Below the pieces are notes generated by a model. It searched no databases and had not been told where the DNA came from. It saw only the letters and a list, made by a program, of their open reading frames with translations. Shown in pieces: positions 1 through 45,329 of a stretch of 64,000 bases of DNA; positions within the stretch are counted from its first letter, which is position 1; every line of letters starts with the position of its first letter. The stretch is from assembly GCA_946811695.1 (NCBI GenBank), contig OX328132.1, positions 92,054,814 through 92,118,813 of the forward strand. Direction: 5' to 3'. Made by a program: the position numbers and the translations under genes. This DNA comes from Gonocerus acuteangulatus (taxonomy: Eukaryota; Arthropoda; Insecta; Hemiptera; Coreidae).

Positions 1-440
1 CATCAAAGGCTTTTATCAGGGTTGAAAAAAGAAATGACTTCTTATGGTCAAAATTACCATAAACAGATTATATGTGGGCCATCCCATTCCAATTGACGGA
101 TGGTGGCCGATTTTGACCGTTTTTTTTTTTTTACATGTTCAACTAACACTGCCTTACACAAAAAACCTCGTTAGAATTTTTTAAAAATGCATTTTCTAGC
201 ATAAAAAATTATAAATATAATGAAAAAGGAGCTTCTCAGCGGTATTAATTGGAGGACTATAAATCATATTTTACAATTGGCAGAAATGCCTTCATAACGT
301 TATCCTTGAAGCTTATCAAGAGCTCTTTGCCATAAGCTTTCAATCAATCATTGAAATTACTCATTAAGGATTTCACTGGTCATGTATGATTTTCATGAAC
401 CAACCAGTCCTCAAGTCCCTCCCAGAATTCAGGATAGAAT
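1..440 (+). repeat. Fragment of the 37.2-38.8 kb TIR element family
   Basis: Runs parallel, with many mismatches, to about 37350-37740: shared blocks include the gatggtggccgattttga segment, the gcttatcaagagctctttgc segment and catgtatgattttcatgaacc. An inverted third copy lies at 4740-5110. It is the left side of the window, so its own left end is not seen. Confidence 0.7.
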
Positions 441-1269
441 AATTTGCCTCGTCCGTGGGCAGAAAAAAAGAAGTTTCTTCCTAAAAAAAAAAAAAAAACT
501 TAAGTTGTATGATTAACCCTTAGAATGCTAGCCAATCTGAGAGGGACCGACCGCCGGGTGCTACGAGCTGTGAGAGCCGATCCTACCCCCAGTGCTAGCC
601 TATATTCCACCCTCCGCGTGCGACTTTGGTTTGGAACAAGACTATACTCAGACAGAGCTCCCGCCATGGGTCGCTCGTATTACGTAGATATATAACAGGT
701 GACATGCAAAATTGCTTGTTTTGTTGTAATTTAAGATGCTAATTTCATTAATTGTGTGTACTTTAGTGTGACATTTTCAATTATTATAACATGTTTCTTA
801 TTATTCTTATCCTGCAAGTTGCGAAGAAAATTAATAAATAAACAGTTTCTAAAATAATATTTCAATAGTTACCGAAGTATTTTAGTTTTAAATTTAGCAC
901 CATTAGCCCTGTTAGTATGAATGCACCCTTTTATCAAAATATTCATGAAAACACTTTCTCTTCTCTTCATTCTACCCATTTTATGATTTATTTCATTGTT
1001 ATGATACTTCAATTTATTAAGTATTTTTTTAAAAATATTGATTGATCTTTATTGATAATTTACAATCTGTTCAGTTATGTACAATAAGTAATTATTTAGT
1101 AAATAACTGGGTCTTTTTTTTTTACTAAAAACTAATAATTTTATTTTTATATGCAACTCATAAAACTGGTTATGTCCAATAATTACTTGCTGGAGAAAAA
1201 AACAACAACACTTTTTTAAAATTTGTGTTTTGTATTTATTTTAAAACAAATTTATTTATAATATGTAGT

Positions 1270-1310
1270 ATAGTCGCTAATGGCCTAGATGTAGATGCGC
1301 CGTAAAAAAA
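1270..1310 (+). repeat. 3' tail of the SINE family seen at 50.3 kb
   Basis: Reads tagtcgctaatggcctag, then a GATGCGCCGT block and nine A residues. The same tail, GCACTAATAGCCTAGATTC to ACGCCGT plus poly-A, ends the complete SINE on the minus strand at 50295-50465 and a fragment at 34436-34505. Only the 3' end is present. Confidence 0.6.
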
Positions 1311-1465
1311 AATAAGCAGTATATTAGTAAATAGTAATATAATAATAAAGTAATGAATTAGAAATAAATAGTAGGTATATAACAAAAATATTAATACGAA
1401 GACAGGTATAGTTGGGATTCGGCTAGGAGAAAAACGTCAGACTTTCAAAAAGAAATCTGTATTTT

Positions 1466-1501
1466 GGACGTTTCGACTGCAACAATGGCAGCCTTCTTCA
1501 G
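1466..1501 (-). ncRNA. Hammerhead ribozyme core, Penelope left arm
   Basis: Mirror image of the 3697-3732 core in the inverted left arm: CTGAAGA, a 6-bp stem II, GAAAC, GTC. In this orientation it lies downstream of the RT ORF on the same strand. Confidence 0.75.
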
Positions 1502-2046
1502 CTAAAAAATATATACAACTTATAAGTAACGAAATTGTACAACTAGTAAGTAAAAGACAGGCAGAAATGAGCGGAGTATATATATCAATACAATAAATTT
1601 TAACCAATCTTATTTTTAAAAACAATGAAAATATAGTAGTTGGAAAGTAAACAGCATGTAGAAAGTGTTAGTAAAAACAGTACAAAAAAAATTAAACAGT
1701 AAAAACAACGAACATTTTTTATGTAGTGAGAAACAAAATCTATTTTATAAGTGAAAACAATTTATAACAATTAATATATAGATACATACCACTAGAGAAT
1801 GCCTAGGGGGGAGGGAGGAAGACCTTGATGACAACTTAGGTAACCATGGTTGAATGTATGAGGGACAGCAACTACACAGGGGGTTTTATAGTTTTGACTG
1901 GGGGAGGGGTGAGGAAGCGGTAAGTCGGTAAAGATGAAAGAAGAGCAATTGCTGGGTTGTAAAAGCGGGTTGTAAAGGTGTTAAGAGTTTTGGGACACAC
2001 AGGTAGAAAAATTGTCTGGAGCCTGGGAACAAAGATAAAAAGGAGG

Positions 2047-3264
2047 TCAGGACAATTTATGGAAGACGGCGGAGTAGGCAGGGGAGATGTTTTGTTTGTC
2101 GGTTTTGTAATTAATGTTGTTGGGGTTTAAGTTAATGTGGACGCATTCGGAAATCTGTCGTTTTTTGGTGTTTCGTTCTGTGGAAAGTATTTTTGTGTCG
2201 TCAAAGTTGAAAGTGTGTTTTTTTGTTATGGCGTGTTTTGCGAGGGCGGATTTGTGGATTTCTTTGTTTTTTACTGTTCGTTTGTGTTGTGTTATGCGGG
2301 AGTGAATATAATTTTTGGTTTCACCTATGTATACTGCATTATAGGAGGGGGTTTGGCAGGGTATTTGGTAAACGCAGTGGGTAGTGCAGTCATAGGGAAT
2401 GGGATCTTTGAGTTTGGTGTACAATGTAGTTAGTTTGTTTGTGGTTTTTAACCCAAAGTTTAGTGACGGGATGGCTTTTTTTAAAGTCTTTGTGAGTTTT
2501 TCAGTCAGTCCTGGTGTGTATGTCAGGGAACGAAATATCTGGAGGGAGGATTCGAGGGAGGTATTGGGGGAGGTGGCATTGAAGGATTGGGATTTTATTT
2601 GTTTTATAAGCCGGTTTATGAGGTTGGGGGGGAATTGATTCAGTGTTAAAATTTCGGTAGCTTTATTCAAGTTTTCATTGTGGAAGGACTCATGGGATAA
2701 GGAGAGGGCGCGGCGAAGAAGGTTCCGAGCTACATTGGTTTTCATGTGGTAAGGATGGGAAGAGTGGAAATTGAGTAAACGTCCAGAATATGTAGGTTTA
2801 GTATACCAGTTTGTGATGATAGTGCCGTCAGTCTGTCTGATAAGTAGAACGTCCAAGTAGGGGAGTTGTTGGTCTTGTTCAGTCTCCACCGTAAATTGTA
2901 GTCTGGGATGATAGGAGTTGAAGCAGTCTAGTATGTCAGTTAGTCTATCGGGGTTGATAATTAGCAGGAGGTCATCTACATACTTGCAAATGAAAGATAT
3001 GTCCTGGGGGAACAGTGGGACGAAAGTGTTGAGTAAGTCAGTAAGAAAGATCGAGGATAAGTCTGGAGCAAGGCAGTTACCCATAGCTAACCCTTCGATT
3101 TGTTGGTAAAATTGTCCGTTGTATTTGAAAAAACCACTGTTGACGCATAATTTGAGGCTGTCAACAAAATATTGAAAAGATAGGGGGCTGTGAGGTTCTA
3201 TAGAGGACCAATTATTTTGGATAATTTCTAACGTTTTTGTTAGAGGGACGTTGGTAATTTTCAT
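2047..3264 (-). CDS. Penelope reverse transcriptase (N-truncated) with GIY-YIG endonuclease
   Basis: An open frame of 405 codons. The N-terminal RT fingers are missing: it starts shortly before the GLAMGNCLAPDLSSIFL motif. The catalytic YVDD lies in CKYVDDLLLIINPD, about residue 90. Then come LPYLDVLL, a thumb, and WYTKPTYSGRLLNFHSSHP, typical of Penelope. At the C-terminus, QIPCQTPSYNAVYIGETKN followed by SRITQHKR and the HTFNFDD block is a GIY-YIG nuclease with the usual upstream cysteine. No stop breaks the frame, so the copy is young, but without the first RT motifs it should not be active alone. The start codon lies inside the right inverted arm, so the true 5' end has been lost and the annotated start is arbitrary. 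Confidence 0.9.
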   Translation of the reverse strand: MKITNVPLTKTLEIIQNNWSSIEPHSPLSFQYFVDSLKLCVNSGFFKYNGQFYQQIEGLAMGNCLAPDLSSIFLTDLLNTFVPLFPQDISFICKYVDDLLLIINPDRLTDILDCFNSYHPRLQFTVETEQDQQLPYLDVLLIRQTDGTIITNWYTKPTYSGRLLNFHSSHPYHMKTNVARNLLRRALSLSHESFHNENLNKATEILTLNQFPPNLINRLIKQIKSQSFNATSPNTSLESSLQIFRSLTYTPGLTEKLTKTLKKAIPSLNFGLKTTNKLTTLYTKLKDPIPYDCTTHCVYQIPCQTPSYNAVYIGETKNYIHSRITQHKRTVKNKEIHKSALAKHAITKKHTFNFDDTKILSTERNTKKRQISECVHINLNPNNINYKTDKQNISPAYSAVFHKLS

Positions 3265-3307
3265 CTTTACCGACTTACCGCTTCCTCACCCCTCCCCCAG
3301 TCAAAAC

Positions 3308-3314
3308 TATAAAA
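3308..3314 (+). promoter_or_regulatory. TATA box in the Penelope terminal repeat (right arm)
   Basis: TATAAAA followed 25-35 bases on by a pyrimidine-rich TCATACATTC start-like stretch and a short leader. The mirror copy lies at 1884-1890 on the minus strand. In the right arm it points away from the RT ORF. Confidence 0.5.
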
Positions 3315-3408
3315 CCCCCTGTGTAGTTGCTGTCCCTCATACATTCAACCATGGTTACCTAAGTTGTCATCAAGGTCTTCCTCCCTCCCCCCTAGGCATT
3401 CTCTAGTG

Positions 3409-3696
3409 GTATGTATCTATATATTAATTGTTATAAATTGTTTTCACTTATAAAATAGATTTTGTTTCTCACTACATAAAAAATGTTCGTTGTTTTTACT
3501 GTTTAATTTTTTTTGTACTGTTTTTACTAACACTTTCTACATGCTGTTTACTTTCCAACTACTATATTTTCATTGTTTTTAAAAATAAGATTGGTTAAAA
3601 TTTATTGTATTGATATATATACTCCGCTCATTTCTGCCTGTCTTTTACTTACTAGTTGTACAATTTCGTTACTTATAAGTTGTATATATTTTTTAG
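3409..3696 (+). other. 288-nt intron inside the Penelope terminal repeat
   Basis: Starts GTATGT and ends TATATATTTTTTAG, with a consensus branch-point TACTAAC at 3525-3531. The copy at 8074-8243 joins the flanks exactly (CTCTAGTG then CTGAAGAAGG), lacking this segment and nothing else. The same intron is present, inverted, in the left arm (1502-1789). The hammerhead core begins at 3697, the first base after the acceptor. Confidence 0.85.
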
Positions 3697-3732
3697 CTGA
3701 AGAAGGCTGCCATTGTTGCAGTCGAAACGTCC
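3697..3732 (+). ncRNA. Hammerhead ribozyme core, Penelope right arm
   Basis: CTGAAGA, then stem II GGCTGC / GCAGTC closed by a 7-base loop, then GAAAC and GTC. This is the CUGANGA-stem-GAAA-NUH order of a hammerhead. Stem III would be minimal, as reported for hammerheads in Penelope-like elements, so activity may need dimers. Activity is not demonstrated here. Confidence 0.75.
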
Positions 3733-4631
3733 AAAATACAGATTTCTTTTTGAAAGTCTGACGTTTTTCTCCTAGCCGAATCCCAACTATACCTGTCTTC
3801 GTATCTCTACAGCGGCTAACTATCTCCATCTACAAAAATATTAATAATAAACTTAAAATTATAAAAATAAATAATAAACCAAAACTAGTACTGAGAAATA
3901 TTTGTTAGGGTCATATTTCCCCTCCCCTAATTTAGCCTAAAGGTGGGAAAAGGTTTGGCGAATTTTAGTAAAGTGTCTGCAAACAATAGAAATAACAACC
4001 CAACCCCTGCAGGTAGCCGCCTTGGTACAGTCTGAATTGGTGGTAATGGACCCTTCAGGTGGTCTAGGACTCTCCGTTCGAGCTAAAGTTAGCTTCCACT
4101 CACAATAAAACCGGAAAAAACACACGTAAAGACATTCTTCTGCTATCTAACGGATAGCTAAGTAACTAGACTAGTTGTACAGCGTGATACAAGAGATCTC
4201 TGGGCTTTCTGGAAGCAGAGATTATACAAAGAATATGAAAACGAATATATTCGTGCGTCGCACTCTGAGGAATGTCCCGGCTGCACGAATATATTCGTGC
4301 TTCGCACTCAGAGCATTTTTTTAGAGAACGAATATATTCGTGCATAGCATCGAAAGGGTTAATAGCAATTGGGCCTGTTCTCTAGCTTCAATATTTCGGT
4401 TACTTCATTCCTGAGGCAAGCTGCCAACCTTGCTTTCAAACTCCTCCTCACTCAGCTAAGGACCTGGTGAGAATTCCTTAGAATTCATTCAAATGCCCGA
4501 GTTATTCTCGTCCATTTTGCCTGCTGTGGACGATGACACTGTGTGAATGACCTCAGCAGTTGATGCACCAAAAGAAAAGGAAAAAAAAAAAAATTTCAGT
4601 ATTACATCCGTCCTACTTGTTTTTTACAGCC

Positions 4632-4667
4632 CTGATGAAGGCTTGAAGTTCAAGCCGAAACGTCGGC
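4632..4667 (+). ncRNA. Hammerhead ribozyme core in another Penelope terminus
   Basis: CTGATGA, stem II GGCTTGA / TCAAGCC with a 3-base loop, then GAAA and CGTC; the GCC before and GGC after can pair as stem I. All canonical core residues are present. The surrounding sequence (about 4600-4735) ends in ccgaaccccgacaatccc, typical of a Penelope terminal repeat. A related copy at 57985-58075 (minus) has lost the stem. Confidence 0.75.
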
Positions 4668-4739
4668 ACAATAAAACCATTTTTATGATAAAATGTAGTT
4701 TTATTAAGTAGCAGTGACCGAACCCCGACAATCCCTACC

Positions 4740-5115
4740 TTACTTATATTTTTTGTACTGAAAGATGGATTTTTTTTTTTTGAAAATTCAAACAAGGAAT
4801 TTTTGCGTAAGGCAGTGTTAGGAGAATATTTAAAAAAAAAAGATGTAAATCAGCCACCATTTGTCAATTTGAATGGAATGGCCCCCATATAAGCTGTTTC
4901 AGGTCATTTTTACCTATGGTGCCGTTGACTTTTTTCTTCCTCATGACCCATAGATTTGAAATATGCAATATAAAAATTTGTCCTTGAATAACATTTCAAG
5001 GTCATTTTGGGAAGTTAATAGGGGGAGGGGGTATTTTTTCCGATCTCACATTGGAGAATCATCTGGCCAACGGATGACATTATTTTTATGACACATTGTA
5101 CTTTATAGTAGTCAC
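4740..5115 (-). repeat. Inverted partial copy of the 37.2 kb TIR element
   Basis: Read on the minus strand it follows 37195-37500: the gtcatccg, gagaatcatctgg, aaggtcaa, atgcaat and gaatggaatggcccc blocks appear in order. It is truncated and diverged. Confidence 0.65.
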
Positions 5116-5149
5116 TATTTAGCCAAAATATTCAAGTTTTTCTCAAGTG

Positions 5150-5553
5150 TAAATTAATTTTACGGGGCCCAAACTTGGCTTGCAGGTACAATTTGATCCG
5201 GAGAGTGTCGTAGGCTAGGTCCAAAACATCTACCAGCAGTCAGACTGTATGTTTGTTCCTTATACAAATCCGCACCGTTTGACCAATTTTGGCCAATCTT
5301 GGCACACAGGTGAGCGTGTGTCATGAAATGAGCTAATTGCCAATTTCCCGGTTTCTTGAAATCCAAGTTGAGTTCAATCCGATGTAACAATTTTTTTAAA
5401 AATATTTTTATGGTACATTTAGCACTTTCCAAAGGAATGTAGCTATCGAGGTGGCAATCATGAAAGAAACTTTCAAAAATGTCATCAAATTTTCACCGAT
5501 CCTACCTACTAGACATCGAAAATGTCCCCCGTTAAAATTTATTTACACACACG

Positions 5554-5593
<40 letters not shown>

Positions 5594-5990
5594 AACACAT
5601 ATATGTGTGTGTGTGTGTATGTACGTGTGCCTGTTAATACTATAACAGCCACAGTTTTTCTTTTTTCGCACGAAACTTGGTACATAGGATTCCCATAGCA
5701 AAGGATTGAACGAGTTTGTTAACAGGCAAAACCATACCATCTGGGGGGGGGGTGCTCTGTACCCAAATTACTAATTTGCCTATACCGGCCATAATTGTTA
5801 TTATATTGAAACCACATGACACATGGTGCAATCGACACATACTTTGTTTTCTCAAATGAAAACGCATATTTTTTATTGAGATTTGGAATCTACTCAAAAT
5901 TTCATGTGAATGTGTAATTCATACATTACTTCGAACTATGATTGTGGATTTGTATAAAGAACAAACAGACAGACAGACAGCTGATACACA
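5150..5990. repeat. Unclassified dispersed repeat with (TA)n core
   Basis: Contains gtttgttccttatacaaatc and gaccaattttggcc segments, also found at 49250-49450. It then has gctatcgaggtggcaatcat, a (TA)n/(CA)n/(TG)n tract (5557-5620), the segment cacgaaacttggtacat, and one unit of the poly-C/G 143-bp repeat (5735-5900). The same succession appears at 42810-43450 and, inverted, at 53700-54610. No coding capacity. Type unknown. Confidence 0.6.
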
Positions 5991-6388
5991 ATTTTGACCT
6001 AGCTTAGTGCACTCCCCGGATCAAGACCTTTCTGACAAGACTACCACTTTCTTTGTATTAGGTTCATTTTAGAATAAACATATTGGATTTTTGGGAGATT
6101 TTATTCAAGTAGGAATTTAAATTTGTTTAATTTTAAAATATGTTTATACATTTAAGTCTTTGGCATATAGAAAAATAAGTTTGAAAACAAAATATCAAGC
6201 ATTTCATACCAGTGAAAAGAATTATATGAAGATTGGCTAAGTGACTGAGTTCCAGGGAGTCGAACTTTCTAATCCTTAATAACTAAAATTTCAAAGACTG
6301 CTAAATATAAGATATAAAAGAGTTTCAATTTCAAACAATAAATTAACCTTACAAATCAATTATTAATTTTTTAGATATAAATACTCAC

Positions 6389-40803
<34,415 letters not shown>

Positions 40804-40960
40804 GACTAAAAAGTGAGTGTGTTAAATGACAAAAACACAAGGATCAAGCACAGTGAGTAACCTCCTCAAGTGATAGTGCTGTCTCGGCTCCATTACCTGA
40901 TAAGCTCTTATCGTTAAAATTATTTATATTTCTGGTTTTATTAAATAAACTGATTTATGT
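40804..40960 (-). promoter_or_regulatory. Sequence just upstream of the sorting nexin start codon
   Basis: About 150 bases between the ATG and more AT-rich, repeat-bearing DNA. Slightly richer in GC than its surroundings. The CTTTTTAG right before the ATG could be a splice acceptor, in which case part of this is intron and the promoter is further right. No TATA box stands out. Confidence 0.35.
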
Positions 40961-41411
40961 GTTAATAATAATTAAAAAAATTAATTATTGAATACGGAAG
41001 GAGGATAAAAATTTCTGAACAAAAAATATGAATTATTATTGAAGAAGAAGGGGGCGCTTAAGAGCTGTAATTAAGCAGCATTTGTTTTATTTTTGTTAAT
41101 CGTGATTACCGGCTTATTTATTTTTTATTTTTTAAATCACAGTAATGTTTTAACGAATCTTCAATAGTGAATTAAATAAACCATTTACTCCCATATATGA
41201 AACAGTATTGCCAACGTCCATTAAATACATATTTGCTTTTGCAGAGCCAACCTGCCAGAAAAGTACTAGTACAAAAAAAAAAAAAAAAAAAAAAAAAAAG
41301 AAATCATAAAGCCAAAAGTTTGCATATTTGTACAAAAAATCATGTTAGTACTCTTATATTAAATATTTTAAAAACTGCTGGATAATGAATTATTATAATG
41401 TGATAAAATTA

Positions 41412-41550
41412 TAAGTAAAGATGGAATGGTTGGGATTCGGCTAAAGAAACCTCAATATGATTTTTGTTCAAAAATCATGTTGTGGTTTCTTTAGCCGAAT
41501 CCCAACCAGTCCATCTTTACTTATCACCTCGACGGCTAACTATGTAATCA
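41412..41550. repeat. Palindromic Penelope terminus
   Basis: taagtaaagatggaatggtt and its inverse, arms of about 55 bases meeting at aaaatcat, then the family end cgacggctaactat. Same family as 45671-46080. Confidence 0.7.
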
Positions 41551-41670
41551 TCATGGTGATAAAATTATGTAATTAAAGAATAAAATACGTTTTTGTAATA
41601 TACTGTAAATATTATTATTATTATTTCTAAGAAAATGCTGATAAGACTGGTGATTCAACCCTAAAAGAGT

Positions 41671-41940
41671 CATAGGCGTATATAAGGGGGGCTGAGGGGG
41701 CTGCCGCCCCCCCGAAATTTTGATTTCATCGGTAAAAATTTCATAAAACCCTTAAAAATAAATTTAATAAGATCATTTAGTTCATAAAACATATTCTATT
41801 TTGGGTGTAATAGCGTTTAAAATGGCTAAAACTCTTCCAAGATCTAAATTGTTAGTAATCCATACACCGGAAGTGGTCTCAGCCCCCCCCCTCGAAATTT
41901 TCCCAGCCCCCTCCGAAATTATTTTCTATATACGCCCATG
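41671..41940. mobile_element. 270-bp MITE with G/C runs
   Basis: CATAGGCGTATATA at the left and TATATACGCCCATG at the right are inverse ends. Just inside are mirrored G-run and C-run blocks with the word gaaattt. No ORF; superfamily not determined. Confidence 0.65.
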
Positions 41941-42109
41941 GAAACAAGAATAGTCCAAGCGTTGCAGGGAAGAAACAAGAAGAGTCACATATGTAACCTT
42001 GTCTATTGTTACCTACCTTACCTTCCGGTGTGTTTCACAGGGGGTTTACAATCTTTTTTTCGACTTCCTATCGCGTTTGCTTTTGTTTTTGTTTTTTTTC
42101 AATTAAGTG

Positions 42110-42213
42110 AATTGGTTGACGATAAAGAAACGATGAGTGAGAGTGATCAAGATGAAGTGATGAATAAGCCAAGAAGATTTAAGAAAAAAAAAGAAAACTG
42201 GAAGAGTAGCTGA
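42110..42213 (+). other. Possible short coding exon or relic
   Basis: After a T-rich tract the frame reads LSELVDDKETMSESDQDEVM, NKPRRFKKKKENWKSS and stops. Charged composition looks more protein-like than its surroundings, but no family is recognised and no splice partner was found. Confidence 0.2.
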
Positions 42214-42389
42214 TGTGAAATATTTAAGACTATTTTTTATCAAAAATAATATAAAATGAAACTGTTACTGTTACATCATATTGAAATATGTGGGTATTAT
42301 TACATATATATGTTTATCAAATGAGAGAAAAAAAAATAATAATAGAGAAAATAATTATACAAATTAAGAGCACATCATGTTCAAAGTGA

Positions 42390-42927
42390 GTGACAAAAAG
42401 TTTGACTCGCAGGAACTACGTCATCTTGGCGCGTTTCCGATCATAACCCCTAGTGAAATTAGTAAAAGAATAGATGGAGCTATTGTTAGGTTTTGATATT
42501 TCCTGAAAAATATAAAATAAAATCTGAAAAAGTAAGAAGACGCCATAACAGGAAACTGGCAGTATTCTAAGCGGAAATGACTTCTCAACGCTCGCTCTAG
42601 GAAAACAAAATTACCAATACGTTTCTCATTTTCTTACCTTGTTTTGCTCAAATTCTAATTTTACTGCTAAATGCAATTTAAAAACTGAGTTAAACGCCCA
42701 CACATCTCCCAATTCATCTTCGCGGATATTGTTCATTTAGTTAGTTCGTTATACCTCATATAAATGAGTCAGTCCGTTGTGACACCCATCCATTTGCCAT
42801 CTTTGCAACTTATAGCACTTTCCTCCGAAGGAAAGTAAGCTATTGAGGTTGCACTCATGACGGAACTTTTGAAAAATTTCTTCGAATCTTTATCGATCCT
42901 ACCTAGTAGACACTGAAAATGACCCCG

Positions 42928-43003
<76 letters not shown>

Positions 43004-44530
43004 TGTGTCCGTTAACACGATACAGGCCAGAGTTTTTGTCTTTTCGCCACGAAACTTGGTATGTAATATTCCCCCATCAAACGATTGAACGAGTTCGTTA
43101 ACCAACAAAATCCGTCGATCCGGAGGGGTTTACTCCGGAGACAAAGTAGTTATTTGTCAATACCAGCCATATTTTTGGTTATATTTTAACGTAACTCGGT
43201 ATTTGTTGTGGTGAACTGAAGAGAAAAATTTGTTGTAAAAATAAACTAAATCCGTTGACTAGAAGCCGGGGGGGTGGGGGGGGGGGGGGGTTACTCCGGA
43301 CAGAAATTACTAATTCCCTTATACCGGTCGTAATTTCTATTGTATTCTTACGAAATTCTTTATACGTCCTGTCTATTTAATAAGAAAGAAGTGTTGTGAA
43401 AATGAACTAAATCGGTCCATTGGAAGGGGAAGGGGTGTTACTTTGTACTATGTTTGAATTGAATTCTTCCGCCAAACGTAGGTTCGTGAAACTCATCAAG
43501 ATCAATAGTTGCATATTTGAAGCTTTGTGTATTTATTACGTCGTGTAGTACGACGCATACACAAAACTCTGGAAAGAAATTAATTACAAAATTAATAAAT
43601 GAAACAGGTGCTCATAAAAGCAAAAGACCAGAAAAATTTATGTTTTTATTTTATTTATCTATATAGGTTATTTTAAGCAAATTATTCAGGAATGCACTCG
43701 ACCCTACCCAATTCTGAGGAAAGTGCTTAGTTATGCAGCGCCTGCGTGACGGACTTATATAGTTTTCGAAGTTATTTTTTTTTATTATTCAAATTTAATG
43801 TGAGGCTTGCTGTAATCATTAAATATAAATTTTCTCAATGAGATCATAAAAAAGCCCGACTCGCAGGAACTGCATCATCTTAGCGCGGTTCCATTCATAT
43901 CCCTAGTGTCATTTTGTATACTTAGAATAGAAACAGTTATTACTTTGTTTAGATCATTCTTAATGTAAACACATATTCCAAAGAAAAGCAAGATTGTCGG
44001 CAAGGCACAAGAAACTATTCTAAGCGAAAATTACTCTTTCCGCCGTCCCAAGTTTCTCTCTACGAAGACTCTACTACGAATTTGTTTCTAATTGACTTAA
44101 CTTGCTTTACTAACATATCCATTTTAGTGTTAAATGCAATTAAAAACACTAAACTACTCATTTTACTGTTAAATGCAATTAAACAAAATAAAATTGTACA
44201 TGAAAATGGGAAAATTATTATGTTATTTTTTAATGTATTACGCCACATAAAACCACAAAATATAATTATATTTCTACTATAGCATTTGGCTTTATGACTT
44301 CCTACAGGTACAATATCTGTCATCTCTCCTAGGATGCATCTTGATTTATGAAGTGCAATAAAACCTAAATGAAGCCTGCCTAGTAGCTCGACCCGGGCAA
44401 ATGTCTGACCCTACACAGAGTCTAAACATTCTCTTTCTGCAGGAACTACGTCATTTTAAGACGTATCCCTTCTCATCCATATTGTCATTTCGAAAGTTTA
44501 AAATAGGACTAATCTTTTTTTTAATTAATA
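42390..44530. repeat. Cluster of the GACTCGCAGGAACT repeat family with 143-bp-type units between
   Basis: ACTCGCAGGAACTRCRTCAT starts three collinear copies (42407, 43860, and a decayed one at 44438), each followed by ccctagtg, ttctaagcg and a gctaaatgcaatt-like block. Further copies lie at 49555-49640 (inverted) and 63915. The 42810-43450 part is a unit of the (TA)n/poly-G repeat (see 53701). No ORF; class unknown. Confidence 0.65.
42931..43000. repeat. (TA)n microsatellite
   Basis: 35 uninterrupted TA units inside the poly-G/143-bp family repeat. Confidence 0.95.
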
Positions 44531-45135
44531 TTATTTCATGAAAACTGTTAACACCCACAGGTTAGAAGCGGAAATTCCTCAATCTAAAGCAAGACTCTCA
44601 AAGTCAATTCAAAATACAAACACGCTTCTCAATTACTTGTCATGTTTTATTGAAAAAAAATGCAATCAAAATAACAGCAAGATATTAAAAACTAAGGGAA
44701 ACCGAGAAAAAAAAAACAATTAAGAACAAAGGTAAACAGAGATAAAAAAAAATCTCTTTCTCTTGGCAAGCTATATTTCTAACAATGAATTGTTTTTCTT
44801 ATTTTACTTAATCTGTTTTATTGTCAAATACATTATCCAACTATAATAATATTTAAAACATCGATTCAGATCGCCTATCCTTAGTCTGGAACAAAAGCAA
44901 ATAGAAACGTGTGGTTTGCAGGATTGAACTACATTTTTTGTATAGTTTTACCCGCTTTGACTATTTTCATCTACTCCCAATAGACCCTGTATACAAATTT
45001 CAAGGACCGTTATTTTCGTGATCTATGGGTCTGAAACGTGAGATATTCCAGTCGGCACTTCCGGCTTACGCCATGAAGACATCCTCATAAGCGGGCTTCC
45101 TCCCTATGGAGAATGGGAGGAAACGCGCATAAAAT

Positions 45136-45139
<4 letters not shown>

Positions 45140-45234
<95 letters not shown>

Positions 45235-45236
45235 TG

Positions 45237-45326
<90 letters not shown>
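45140..45326. repeat. Long (TA)n tract
   Basis: 187 bases of TA with seven scattered TG substitutions. Open frames across it are artefacts of the dinucleotide. Confidence 0.95.

Positions 45327-45329
<3 letters not shown>

Larger units (their letters stand above)
1394..3833 (-). mobile_element. Penelope-like retroelement with inverted terminal repeats
   Basis: A 5'-truncated Penelope-like element. The ORF runs on the minus strand (3264-2047). It is bracketed by two inverted copies of the terminal repeat, 1394-1939 and 3259-3804, 546 bases each; I compared much of their length and saw no differences. The right arm continues to a family end (cggctaactatctccatc, about 3814-3831) that recurs at the other Penelope termini in this window. 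Inverted or tandem terminal repeats and 5' truncation are known habits of Penelope elements. The near identity of the arms argues for a recent insertion. Confidence 0.9.
517..4358. mobile_element. Possible piggyBac-like non-autonomous element enclosing a Penelope insertion
   Basis: TTAA at 513-516 is followed by CCCTTAGAATGCTAG; TTAA at 4359-4362 is preceded by the inverse of CCCTTTCGATGCTATG. The TTAA target, CCCTT ends and shared ATGCTA suggest a piggyBac MITE whose interior was later invaded by the Penelope element at 1394-3833. Near the right end, the palindrome ACGAATATATTCGTGC occurs three times (4241-4256, 4285-4300, 4328-4343), as sub-terminal repeats often do. No transposase is visible. 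The pairing of the two ends is inferred. Confidence 0.4.

Noticed and set aside
1437..3761. Two identical 62-codon frames (FLKIRLVKIYCI and on), one on each strand
   Set aside because: They lie across the intron and hammerhead of the inverted Penelope arms; a product of the duplication, not a protein.
1..6388. Missing C-terminal BAR exons of the sorting nexin
   Set aside because: I looked on the minus strand for the expected GVFDQRMKxWQ-like segment and found none; the exons must be left of the window.
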